64,000 nucleotides of DNA. Origin: Wolfiporia cocos. Lineage: Eukaryota; Basidiomycota; Agaricomycetes; Polyporales; Phaeolaceae. Below, one piece after another: positions 45,718 to 54,805 of this stretch (position 1 is its first letter; each line of letters opens with the position of its first letter). The notes beneath the pieces are model-generated. The model was given only the letters and a program-made list of their open reading frames with translations, did no database searches and was not told where the DNA came from. The DNA is taken from positions 1,054,001-1,118,000 of the forward strand of contig JACCLO010000004.1 in assembly GCA_029448655.1 (NCBI GenBank), read 5' to 3'. Position numbers and translations under genes: made by a program.

Positions 45718-46471
45718 AAAAACGTCGTCCCGACGTTGTACCTATAACCTACGACGCAACATCCCTTAGGTTGAGTTTTGATGTCTGGCACCTGCGCACC
45801 CAGGTGGAAGTTCCAGTCATCGGCGGTCCTGTCCGCCAGTGGGGGTACGAAGGAGGGTGACCATGCAGGATACATTGGGACGTTGTTCACCGTTCCCTGT
45901 TCCTTACATGCCTGACGTGAGAGCGTGAGTCGTCGCTAGCGGTGAGCGCAGAGGCTAATGGGAAGGTAATGCTGTGTCATTCCTTTCCTAGCGTGTGCCG
46001 ACTTGGCTACGCATGACGCGCCGACCTCCGACTATGTTGGGCCCTCGTCGATTAAGTACCTAGTCGTGTTTCCGTATTCATAATGTTGACCGTCGGTGTG
46101 GGGTTGGGAGACCCTCGCGGGTTCCCTTCGCATACCCACAGGTCAAGGATTGGTGAGCTGACTCCTGCCGCCCAGGGGTGATGGCAAGGATGCACTGTGC
46201 CTCCACACGCACGTACATTCCCTTTGCAGGGGTGACGGCGGCGGGCCCTGAACGCGGCTTACACCTGTTGACCCCGCTACCCTGTGTTCATGGGGGGCGG
46301 ACTTGCTTTTTGCTCCTCGCGGCCGCTTTGCCAGGTGTAACGCTTAGATGGGGGCTCGTAAAACTACGGACCTCTGGGTCTTCTCCCAAGAGGCTGCCCC
46401 GCCGCGTTGCCTTGGCGACCTGCGAGTGAAAAACCCTCGGCCCCAGCGCGAGCGCCGGAGGGGAGGTAAAA

Positions 46472-46484
46472 CATCTTTAGGATT
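46472..46484 (-). promoter_or_regulatory. Self-priming primer site of element D
   Basis: The minus strand reads AATCCTAAAGATG one base from the LTR. The LTR contains its exact reverse complement, CATCTTTAGGATT, on the same strand (plus coordinates 46720-46732), 13 of 13 bases. A TATAAG box lies about 32 nt upstream (46759-46764). The predicted RNA 5' end could thus fold onto the site. Confidence 0.75.
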
Positions 46485-46485
46485 A

Positions 46486-47054
46486 TGACACAGACTCACT
46501 AGGCTGTGGGACCCTGGCTACAGGGGAGTCCCTAACGCGCCTACAAGGCGGTGTACCAATCGGCCAGAGGCCGACGCAGAGGCAACGTGGGAGCTTGGAG
46601 CATCCCTTGTGTACGACGGCGTAGTCGACTAGCACACAGTCAAGCAAGAGCGTGAGGGCCCCCGGGGCAGTGACGCACACAGCGCAGAATGAGAGAGGAG
46701 CCTAAGCTCAGTTGTCGAGAATCCTAAAGATGGGGAAGTAAGTCCCCATCTTGTCGTACTTATACATGCATAGCTGACCAGTAATGGTCGCCCTAAAGTC
46801 GCGGCCTGTGCGCAGTAACTACCAGGGCACATGATATGTAACTATGTGTGACGACATGTGAACAGTGTGACCCTAACGTGAGTACCTAAGGCGCGCGCTA
46901 CCCTACAGCGCTAACCTATGGTCATATGATCTAGACGGAGTCCTGGACGGGCGCTGGAGGTGGCTGAGGATCAGGGAAGCGCGCGCGCACCTAGCGGCGC
47001 CTATAATACCTATAGCGAGGGATGTTACGTATCCACCTAGGAAAGTTTGTGACA
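46486..47054 (-). repeat. 5' LTR of element D
   Basis: 569 bp. On the minus strand it holds TATAAG, then a perfect hairpin (GATGGGG / CCCCATC with loop ACTTACTT) whose 3' arm begins the predicted RNA start. Confidence 0.92.
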
Positions 47055-47494
47055 CTTGACCCCCGAAACCTAACGTAGTACATAAGCTCATGTACTTATC
47101 GTCGAGGCTCTTCAGCTCGACCTTGTTGTACAAACAAGAAGTCTTATACTCGTTCTCAAACGTAGGAAACTACGCTCAGTATTTCTCGCTCGAGCAACCA
47201 AACGTTTAAGTCCTCGAAGTGCACACTGACTTCTCGGACTTAGGCGAGTCTTATATTATATTTGACTCGCACTCGAACAGATTATATCCTCTAACGCGTA
47301 TTGGATATTAACCAATCCCCTAAGAACTTCACTTAGGACTTGAAGGCATCTAACGAGTATTTGCCTTGCATACAGCGACGTGCCTACGTGCAGAAGAACG
47401 ATCTATATTCGCGTCTCGAATAAACGAACGGGTATTCGACCCGTAACAGAACGTCGAGCTTATCACTCCCTCACCTACCACGGTGCAAGGGCAT

Positions 47495-48151
47495 ATGATA
47501 TTTGGACCAGAATTCCCAGCACGACTGATTGAACTCTTGCCCGAGGACATTCAGGGAGTCTACAGACTCAACCGATACGAGTGGACTGACACCATTGGAG
47601 CCTTCCGTAACCGCGGAGGAATTGTTGTCATCCCCAGAGAAGATAGGGCATCGAAGTGGGTACAAGTATACCCCTCCGCAGGAATGACCGCTTGGGAAAT
47701 AATGCGTGAAGCGTTCGAACGATTTGGAGAAATCCCTCCGATGTCAACCGCGACGTTGACCGAAAACGAAACCGAAACCATCAACAGAACCTTCGATGCC
47801 AATGGAAATACGAATCAGCCTTCGGGCGCCACAGGAATGGCAGGAATTGAGCGCATCGGAGATGATGGGAGAAATCCTGGAAACTTTACAGGAACAGATA
47901 ACAGCCAGACCGGAGGACAGGACCCTCCAGGATTTATATCTGCTTTTGCGCAGAGTGGGATTGGGTCTATGGCTGGAGGAACAGACCTCTTTGGAAACCC
48001 CCCACAGAACGCACCTGGAATGGGTAGCGGAGGAGATCCGTCTTGGACTAGCCCAAGCAGAGGAATGGGAACGACAAACCCAGGAACATGGCCTTCAGGC
48101 CTATTTGGATGAACCTCCGCCGGTACAAGCGGAGGAGGACTGGGAGGAAAC
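47495..48151 (+). pseudogene. gag: Truncated gag of family B copy B1
   Basis: From ATG 47495 the product MIFGPEFPARLIELLPED is nearly identical to the intact Gag of copies 2 and 3. A TGA at 48110-48112 replaces the CGA found in copy 3. The coding sequence is then cut at 48151 by an inserted LTR (target duplication probably GAAAC, 48147-48151). The capsid and zinc-knuckle parts should continue beyond the right edge of the window. Confidence 0.9.
47796..48151 (+). CDS. Overlapping acidic ORF inside gag (B1, truncated)
   Basis: A second frame across gag encodes the same helical then acidic protein as in copies 2 and 3 (start MPMEIRISLRAPQEW). Against copy 3, six of nine substitutions here are silent in this frame, while seven alter Gag, including the Gag stop codon, which is silent here. 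The frame is cut by the LTR at 48152. Confidence 0.6.
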
Positions 48152-48454
48152 TGACACAGTACTGTCATAACGTACTTATTAAGGTCTTGACCGTCCTCTG
48201 GGTGTTGCTTAAGTCGTAAGGTGCCCAGTCTTAGACAAGAAGAAGAGGAGTAGTGTCGCGGTCACAGACAAGCACGCATGAGGGAGTAGAGAGGGACTAA
48301 GCCCAACGTCTAGAATAACAACTCTGAGGTGTAAGCCTCAGAGGGTGCAGCCTTATATACAAGAGGAGCGTCGAAGCACGGTCGTATGTGGCTACCCTAA
48401 AGTAGGTCCGTGCGTAGCTATGGGGCGGCGCTAGTATCTAAGGAGGCAAGGCAC
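48152..48454 (-). repeat. Partial LTR of an A/D-related family
   Basis: It begins TGACACAGTACTGTCA on the plus strand, like the A and D LTR ends. On the minus strand it has TATATAAG followed by a hairpin CTCTGAGG / CCTCAGAG with loop CTTACA, the same layout as in D. It inserted into B1 gag and is cut at 48454 by a family B LTR. Confidence 0.75.
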
Positions 48455-48945
48455 TGTTACGGTTATTTTGATTTTTCGATATCAACAGAACTCACCACCG
48501 GGCGAATACGATACAGGGACTTGTTGCGCAACCAGCCCCCTGGCTACTCGTGATTTTACTGGGTGCATCCCCAGTTGTACTAGTCTGTAGGGCTCGTTTC
48601 ATCTTTGGCAGATCCAATCCTGTCACCGTTTTATGTTCATCGTTTATTAGCTGACAGATGGCGTTCAACCGCCATCATTCCTATCTATCGTCTCAGATAT
48701 ATCACTCCATACTTATCAAACGTTTGGGACTATAGCGTAGATAGTATCGGTGGCATCTGGGACAGACTTGACCCCTGAAACCTAGCGTAGTATAAAAATC
48801 ATGTACTTACCGTCGAGGCTCTTCAGCTCGACCTTGTTGTATAAACAAGAAGTCCTATACTCGTTCTCAAACGTAGGAAACTACGCTCAGTATTTCTCTC
48901 TCAAGCAATCGAACGACTAAGTCCTCGAAGTGCACACTAACTTCT
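48455..48945 (+). repeat. Family B LTR (B0), interrupted by copy 2
   Basis: It begins TGTTACGGTTATTTTGA and matches the first 491 bp of the 709-bp family B LTR with many differences, so it is an older member. It stops at ACTTCT, where the minus-strand copy 2 LTR starts (duplication CTTCT, 48941-48945). Confidence 0.85.
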
Positions 48946-49654
48946 TGTTACGGGTCGAATACCCGTTCGTATATTCGAGTCGCGAATATAGATCGTTCTT
49001 CTGCACGTAGGCTTTGTTGCCGTATGCAAGGCAAATACTCGTTAGATGCCTTCAAGTCCTAAGTGAAGTCCTTAGGAGATCGGTTAATATCCAATGCGCG
49101 TTAGAGGATATAATCTGTTCAGGTGCGAGTCGAATAGAATATAAGACTCGCCTAAGTCCGAGAAGTCAGTGTGCACTTCGAGGACTTAGTCGTTCGGTTG
49201 CTCGAGTGAGAAATACTGAGCGTAGTTTCCTACGTTTGAGAACGAGTATAAGACTTCTTGTTTATACAACAAGGTCGAGCTGAAGAGCCTCGACAGTAGG
49301 TACATTAGTTTATATACTACGTTGGGTTTCAGGGGTCAAGTCCGTCCCAGATGTCACCGATACTATCTACGCTATGGTATCAAACGTTTGATAGGTATGT
49401 AGTGATTTTCCTGAGACGATAGATAGGAATGATGGCGGTTGAACGCCATCTATCAGCTAATAAACGATGAACATGAAACGGTGGCAGAGTTGGATCTGCC
49501 AAAGGTGAAACGTGCCCTATAGACTAGTACAACTGGGGATGCGCCCAGTAGAGTCACGAGTAGCCAGGGGAGTTGGTTGCGCAACAAGTCCCTGTATCGT
49601 ATTTGCCCAGTGGTGAGTTCTGTCGATATTCGAAAAATCAAAATAACCGTAACA
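48946..49654 (-). repeat. 3' LTR of family B copy 2
   Basis: 709 bp, TGTTACGG ... CCCGTAACA. It differs from the 5' LTR of copy 3 at about three positions, yet differs from its own 5' LTR remnant at about nine of 219. Confidence 0.92.
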
Positions 49655-49669
49655 TCAGCCCCTCCCTAA
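49655..49669 (-). promoter_or_regulatory. Polypurine tract of family B copy 2
   Basis: The minus strand reads TTAGGGAGGGGCTGA just before TGTTACGG. The pol stop TAG overlaps it. Confidence 0.75.
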
Positions 49670-52413
49670 GCATTCGTCGGCCTCGACGAATTTTCCAAGT
49701 TCCCCTCTTCAGAGTGCCTCGGCGTCCTGCTCGTTGTAGATGTCGCCGTTCCCGCTGAGGGACGGGGTCGTAGGAGTTCGCCATACGAAGTGTTGGCGGC
49801 ATTCATTCTGTCGATGACCTGGTTGATTGAGCCCACAAGTTCTGCAAATATAATCGGGGCAGTCGAGGATCCAGTGGTTAGCGGAACCACATTGTCGGCA
49901 CGGCTGCTCAGGTGAGGGCCTCGCTGGTACCCGTAAGGAAGGGATATCGCGGAGGTATTCATTATGCTGGTACCTCCAGTGGTGTGCGGCTCGGTGGAGG
50001 TTTCGTGCGGCCCACGTTGGTAGGGAGGCGGTGTCTCGTTCGTGCTCCCTCGCACCTCGCTCAAACTCCTCGCGGGTAATACTCTGCACTGACGGAGATC
50101 GTCGAATAGGCGGCGTGCTATTCGCTCTTCGCTGTCGTGCTGGGGTAGCCCTAGGGCTCGTCGGGCGTGCAGGTGGTTCACGTCTCCCGTTGCCTCCCAT
50201 ACCAGAAATACGTGGCGTCGGGTCTCTAACTCCTGTTCGGCGGGCCCTCTGAGTCTCGGTAGGCAACGGAAATAATACTCTATCGCCCTCCATAAAATCA
50301 AACGGCCTTGCAACTCGGCGTCGTTCGTCGGGGGTGAAAAAGCGGGCGGGTCGTGGTGTGTATTCGGGTCGATTGGGAGCAACGTGCTCGCGATCCTCGA
50401 AGTCGTTGAGCGCGTGTCGTAGTCGGGCCGTCGTAGTGGCGGCCAATCGGTCGATAAGTCTGTCGGTGAGTAGCTCGAGTCCCTCTCTCTGCGCTCTGAT
50501 CTGCCCCTCCATTCGGACGAGGTCCTCGGTGATGTTCTGGTACGAGCTGTAGACGTGGGTGAGGTCCTGCGCGATGTCGAAGAGGGCCGACCAGCCATCG
50601 GCTCGGCCAGCAAAGGGTCCCTCGGCCCTGTACCAGAGGAGGGCGTGTCTGATCTGCAGATGCTGGGGAGAGTACCTTCTTGGTGGCGTACCTCGCGGTC
50701 GGCCTTCTCGACGATCTGCATCGCCAGGGGTCGTGGTACGGCGGGGGAGCTGGTGGCGAGTCGTCGACATACTATTACTGTCTTGTTTTCGAGTGTCGGG
50801 GTTGTCCTGACTCTCGTCCTGTGGTAGTCTTTTATCAGCTCCTTGGAATGCTCCAAGTTCACTTCATCTTCCCATGAGTTGTCGGCCGTGGCATAGCCTT
50901 TCCACTTGACGAAGTACTGGTGCTTCTTTCCTCGCCATCTATCAGCCAAGATGGCTTCGACTTCGTACTCTTCTTGTCCCTTGATGATATCAGGTGGCGG
51001 CCGTAGGTAATTGGGTCCGTGCACCCTCGTTTCTCTGAACGGTTTTAGTAAGGCGGCATGGAATACCGGATGAATTTTCCAGTTCGTCGGTAACTGCAAC
51101 CGGTATGTCGTGGGTCCCATCTTTTCTGCGATGGTGAAGGGTCCCTCTCTTTTTGGTGCTATTTTGTTCAATTCGTAGGGGATTGTTAGGTTCTTGGCAT
51201 CGAGCCAGACCTTGTCCCCTTTCTCAAGCTTTGGCAGTTCTCTGAGGAACCGCCCTGCCATTCTTTTCTGGGCTAATTCATGCGCGATGAATGCCATCTT
51301 TCGCGCCTCTTTGATCTTCGTGATCCTGTCAACTGCTGCCGGGACGTTCCCTACTCTGTCATAGTCTGGGAATCCCCTCGGGACGTATCCTAGGATTATT
51401 TCAAGTGGCGCTGGTCGGTTTTCGGTTCGTCTGGTGTTGTGCGCAAATTCGACGTCGGGCAGTCGCTGTACCCATTGGAACGGGTCGTTCATGCAATAGA
51501 TGCGAAGGTATACTTCGATCTGTTGATTCATTCTTTCTGTCTGTCCGTCGGTCTGTGGATGGTACGCCGTACTCATCGCTGATTCTGTTCCCTGCAGCTT
51601 GCATAATTCCTTGAAAAGCTTTGATGCAAACTGCGGTCCTCTGTCTGAAATGATCTTTCGGGGGATGCCATATAGCGAGTAGATTTTCCGGTGAAATATC
51701 TCTGCCGCCCCTTCGCTAGTGATCGTTTTGTCGCATGGGGTGAGAGAGATGGCCTTGGATAGGCCATGGTCGACAATCACCATCATGGAGTCATACTTTC
51801 CGACTCTTGGCAGGTCAGTGACAAAATCGACCGAGCACTGTGAGAAGGGGAGGGCGTCTTCTCGTGTCGGTATTGGTTGCAAGGGGGGTTTCAGCGGATT
51901 CCTATCAGGTTTCATCTGTTGACAGATTGCACAGCCCCGGACGTATTCCGCTATCATTGTTCTCATGTCAGGCCACCAAAAGTGGGTCGTAACCTGTACT
52001 GTTGTACCCCAGATCCCAGGGTGTCCGGCTGGGATCGTGTCGTGGTATTTTGAGATGACGTCCCGTCGAAGGCCCTCATCCTTCAGCACGTACATCCTGC
52101 CCTTGTAGAGTAGTATCCCATCCGTTTGTTGCCATTGATCTGCGGTGGTTCTCGCGGGGAATTCGCCTGTGCCCCCTAGAGCGCGGATCGCCTGTTCCGC
52201 AGATTCATCTCGATCGTTGGCGTTCTTGATTCGATCAATGATCGGGATCTGGATTGCGTGGACGACGAGTTCGTCTGGAATCATGGTGATTCCCTCGTTG
52301 TCTTCGTTGCTTTCGTCCAGGTGGTACAACCTGGAAAGCGTGTCGGCCATGACTAGTTTCCTTCCGGGGACGTGCTGCAATTTCAGGTCGAATTGTGAAA
52401 GGAAAGATGCCAT
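49666..52413 (-). pseudogene. pol: Pol 3' part of copy 2: RNase H end, integrase, chromodomain, C-terminal extension
   Basis: This frame resumes after a 1-bp deletion. It begins in RNase H ([15 protein letters not shown]), continues with the integrase zinc finger (YHDTIPAGHPG ... CAICQQ) and core (SVDFVTDL, ISDRGPQFASKLF, TERMNQQIEVY), then a chromodomain (YEVEAILADRWRGKKHQYFV, KWKGYATADNSWED). After the chromodomain the frame stays open for about 370 more residues of low-complexity Arg/Ser/Thr-rich sequence that overlaps the 3' ORF in another frame. That extension diverges faster between copies than the overlapping ORF, so it may not be a functional part of Pol. Confidence 0.9.
49709..50770 (-). 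CDS. 3' ORF with two zinc knuckles, overlapping pol (copy 2)
   Basis: A 353-residue ORF begins MSTTRHQLPRR just after the chromodomain coding region and ends 54 bp before the 3' LTR. Residues about 35-130 are helical, coiled-coil-like (DLVRMEGQIRAQREGLELLT). The C-terminus has two zinc knuckles, CRQCGSANHWILDC (C-X2-C-X4-H-X4-C) and CRTCGLNQPGHRQNEC (C-X2-C-X6-H-X4-C). The layout (helical part plus double knuckle) recalls a nucleocapsid or Gag protein, but the position is that of env in other elements. Copy 3 has the same ORF, and differences between copies are nearly all silent here. I know no described family that matches. Confidence 0.75.
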   Translation of the reverse strand: MSTTRHQLPRRTTTPGDADRREGRPRGTPPRRYSPQHLQIRHALLWYRAEGPFAGRADGWSALFDIAQDLTHVYSSYQNITEDLVRMEGQIRAQREGLELLTDRLIDRLAATTTARLRHALNDFEDREHVAPNRPEYTPRPARFFTPDERRRVARPFDFMEGDRVLFPLPTETQRARRTGVRDPTPRISGMGGNGRREPPARPTSPRATPARQRRANSTPPIRRSPSVQSITREEFERGAREHERDTASLPTWAARNLHRAAHHWRYQHNEYLRDIPSLRVPARPSPEQPCRQCGSANHWILDCPDYICRTCGLNQPGHRQNECRQHFVWRTPTTPSLSGNGDIYNEQDAEAL

Positions 52414-53705
52414 CTCGCTTGTCGCCGATTTAGGCGCTGTGCGCTTCTCCAGTACGTCAGGTTCTGATGATCACTTCGGATCAAGATCCGATGCGGTGCT
52501 CCTTCCAATAGGTGTCGCCATTCTTCTAATGCTCGGACTATCCCGAGTAGTTCGCGATCGTAGATTTCGTAGTTCCGTTCTGTTGGTGTTAGGGATTGTG
52601 AGAGGTATCCCACCGGCCGTTCGCTCCCTGTTTCATCTATCTGTTTCAGTACTGCTCCTGTGGCGAACTGAGATGCATCTGTTTCGAGGATGAACGGTTT
52701 CTCCTTATCTGGTGTTCCTAGCGCGGGCGCCGTCGTGAATGCTTTCTTCATGAATTCGAATGCTTTCTGTTCTTTCTCCGTCCATTGGAACCCTGTCCCT
52801 GTGACCGTTTTTGTGAGGTCAACCAAGGGCCGGGCGTGCGTAGAGTAGTGATCGATGAATTTCCGATAGAAGTTTGCAAATCCTAGGAAGGATCTGACTT
52901 CTTTGAGATTTCGGGGAGTCGGCCACTCCTTAATCCCATTGAGTTTCGCTGGGTCCATCTGGATACTTCCTGGGGTGATGACTAGTCCCAGAAATTCGAC
53001 TCTGTCGACACCGAAGGCGCATTTCTCGGGTTTCACAAAGAGGTGGTTATCCACCAATCTCTGAAGGATCCGCCGCTCCCGTTCCTTGTGTATTTTCTCG
53101 TTTTCTGAGAAAATGAGGATGTCGTCCATATAAACAAGCACCCATCCTTCGAGGATTTCTTCTTTCAGGATTTCGTTCATCATTGCCTGAAAGGTCCCGG
53201 GTGCATTGCACAATCCAAAAAACATAACCGTGGGCTCGTACAGCCCTCGGTTCGTTTTGAAGGCTGCTTTCCATTCGTCTCCTTTTTTGATTCGCACGTT
53301 GTTGTATCCCGCTCTAAGGTCCATTTTTGTGAAGATCTTTGCTCCTTTTAGCTTTTCCAGGAGCTCTGAGATCAGTGGCAAGGGATAGACGTTCTTTATC
53401 GTCCCTTCATTCAGATATCGATAATCTTGACAGGGTCGTAAGCCGCTGTCTTTCTTTGGGACGAAAAAGAATGGTGACGCCATCGGGGATTTTGAAGGGA
53501 CTATGAATCCCTTGGCCAAGTTTTCTTTTAGGAATTCGTCCAGCGCCTGTTGCTCTTTAGGTGAGAGTGCATAGACTTTGCAGTCTTTTGGCACGAAATC
53601 GGGTTTTAATTCGATTGCGTGGTCCCATGGTCTCGACGGAGGGAACGCTGCTGCGGACTCCTTACTGAACACCTTGGCGAAGTCCAGTAGGTGTTTCGGG
53701 ACCAT
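52383..53705 (-). pseudogene. pol: Pol middle part of copy 2: RT and RNase H
   Basis: This continues the frame of the protease-dUTPase part after an in-frame TGA. Reverse transcriptase motifs are [38 protein letters not shown] and YMDDILIF. RNase H begins [16 protein letters not shown]. It ends prematurely at 52383 because one A present in copy 3 (near 61931) is missing, which shifts the frame. Confidence 0.92.
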
Positions 53706-53801
53706 CTCTTTAATCGTTCGTTCTGGTTCGGGGGTTTTTTGTGCGAATTCCTGGGATTTCGTCAGCGCTTTCCTGACAGCGTTGATGATTTGTATCTTTG
53801 T

Positions 53802-54716
53802 TCAGAACTTCTTTCGCGTCTCCCCTCTCTTTCCTATGATCCTAGGGTTATCTTTTGCGAAGCGTCGGATCGCTTCATACTCTTCGGGAGTATAGAGCCG
53901 CTGCGCTGTTTCTTCTGGCTGGTCCGTGGATCTGAACCCTTTCTCCCCTCGTTCTGTTTCATCTAGATCTTCGACCTCTAAGATGTCGGGGCTGAGGTGT
54001 CGTTCGAAAATTATCTGGGCTATTCGCATGCCCGGGATAATTCTATGCGCCTTGTCTGAGTAGTTGAAGACGATGGCTCCGACGTCTCCTCGGTAATCCG
54101 AATCTATGATTCCGGCTTGTACTACCAATCCGTGTTTGAGGGTGTTGCCTGATCGTCCGGCCAGCCTTCCATACGATCCCTTCGGGATTTTCATTTTTAC
54201 TCCAGTGGAGACGAGTTTCCATCCTCCGGCGGGAATCTCGGTTTCTTCTGCGGCGTAAAGGTCATACCCTGCAGCTTCTTGGGTGCCCCTTGTTGGAATT
54301 TTTCCTTCTGGGGCAACTACCATCTCCACCGTATCCATTCGGATCGTGGCTTCCTGTTTCTTTTCTTCTGCCCCTAGTATCGATCGTACATCGACTGTTT
54401 GGTCCTTCCAGTCGATTGTGGGGTTTTCGTCTTTTAGCCATCCATACCCTAGAATCATATTCTCTGTTCCAATTGATCCTACCAGGAATCGGACTTTTCG
54501 CGTTTTCTGGGTCTTCGGATATCGTAGTAGTATGGTAGCTTCTCGGTCTATTCGCCCATCTTTGTTTTCTGTTCCGTCAACATTTTTGACGATGATCGGG
54601 TTCTTCAAGGGTTGCGTGGGCACCTTGTATTTTTCTACCACTCTGCTGTGGATCAGGTTCGACATTGCTCCAGAGTCGATTAGTGCATTGCACTTCACGG
54701 GTTTTGCCAGCGTCAT
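53802..54716 (-). pseudogene. pol: Pol 5' part of copy 2: protease and dUTPase
   Basis: It contains a protease with ALIDSGAMSNLI and QNMILGYGWL-like flap sequence (ENMILGYGWL), then a dUTPase with AAGYDLYAAEE, GRLAGRSGN, IIDSDYRGD, RIAQIIFERH and a modified last motif GEKGFRSTD. The frame ends at TGA (53802-53804) where copy 3 reads CGA, a C-to-T change at a CpG. RT follows in the same frame, so the stop inactivates the downstream part. Confidence 0.93.
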
Positions 54717-54805
54717 GATTACCGGGATGAAGAGGGATCGATTCTTCTCGAACGAGGTAATTACATGTGCTGCTTTCTCGGAGGGTAAGACCGTGGGCTT
54801 CCCTC

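Larger units (their letters stand above)
45134..47054 (-). mobile_element. Element D: 1921-bp non-autonomous LTR miniature
   Basis: Two 569-bp LTRs (45134-45702 and 46486-47054), identical as far as I can read, flank 783 bp with no credible coding capacity. The element is bordered by CTTGA repeats (45129-45133, 47055-47059). On the minus strand it has a primer site after the right LTR and a purine tract GAGAGGGGGGGTAA just before the left LTR. The sequence before that tract (GTCGGGACGACGTTTTTCGA) looks like the usual 3' end of chromovirus-type elements. Its LTR ends match family A, so family A proteins may move it (inference). Identical LTRs imply a recent insertion. Confidence 0.9.
44815..48151 (+). 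mobile_element. Family B copy B1, 5' part, interrupted twice
   Basis: The 708-bp 5' LTR is split: 44815-45133 and 47060-47448. Between them lies the 1921-bp element D plus one copy of the CTTGA target duplication. After the LTR come the primer-site region (GAACGTCGAGCTT), leader and the start of gag, which is cut at 48151 by another LTR. The expected B1 duplication is GTATG (44810-44814). Confidence 0.9.

Noticed and set aside
45639..45890. Possible coding ORF inside element D
   Set aside because: It spans the purine tract and LTR. The recognisable end of it is the conserved nucleotide end of chromovirus-type elements rather than a protein domain.
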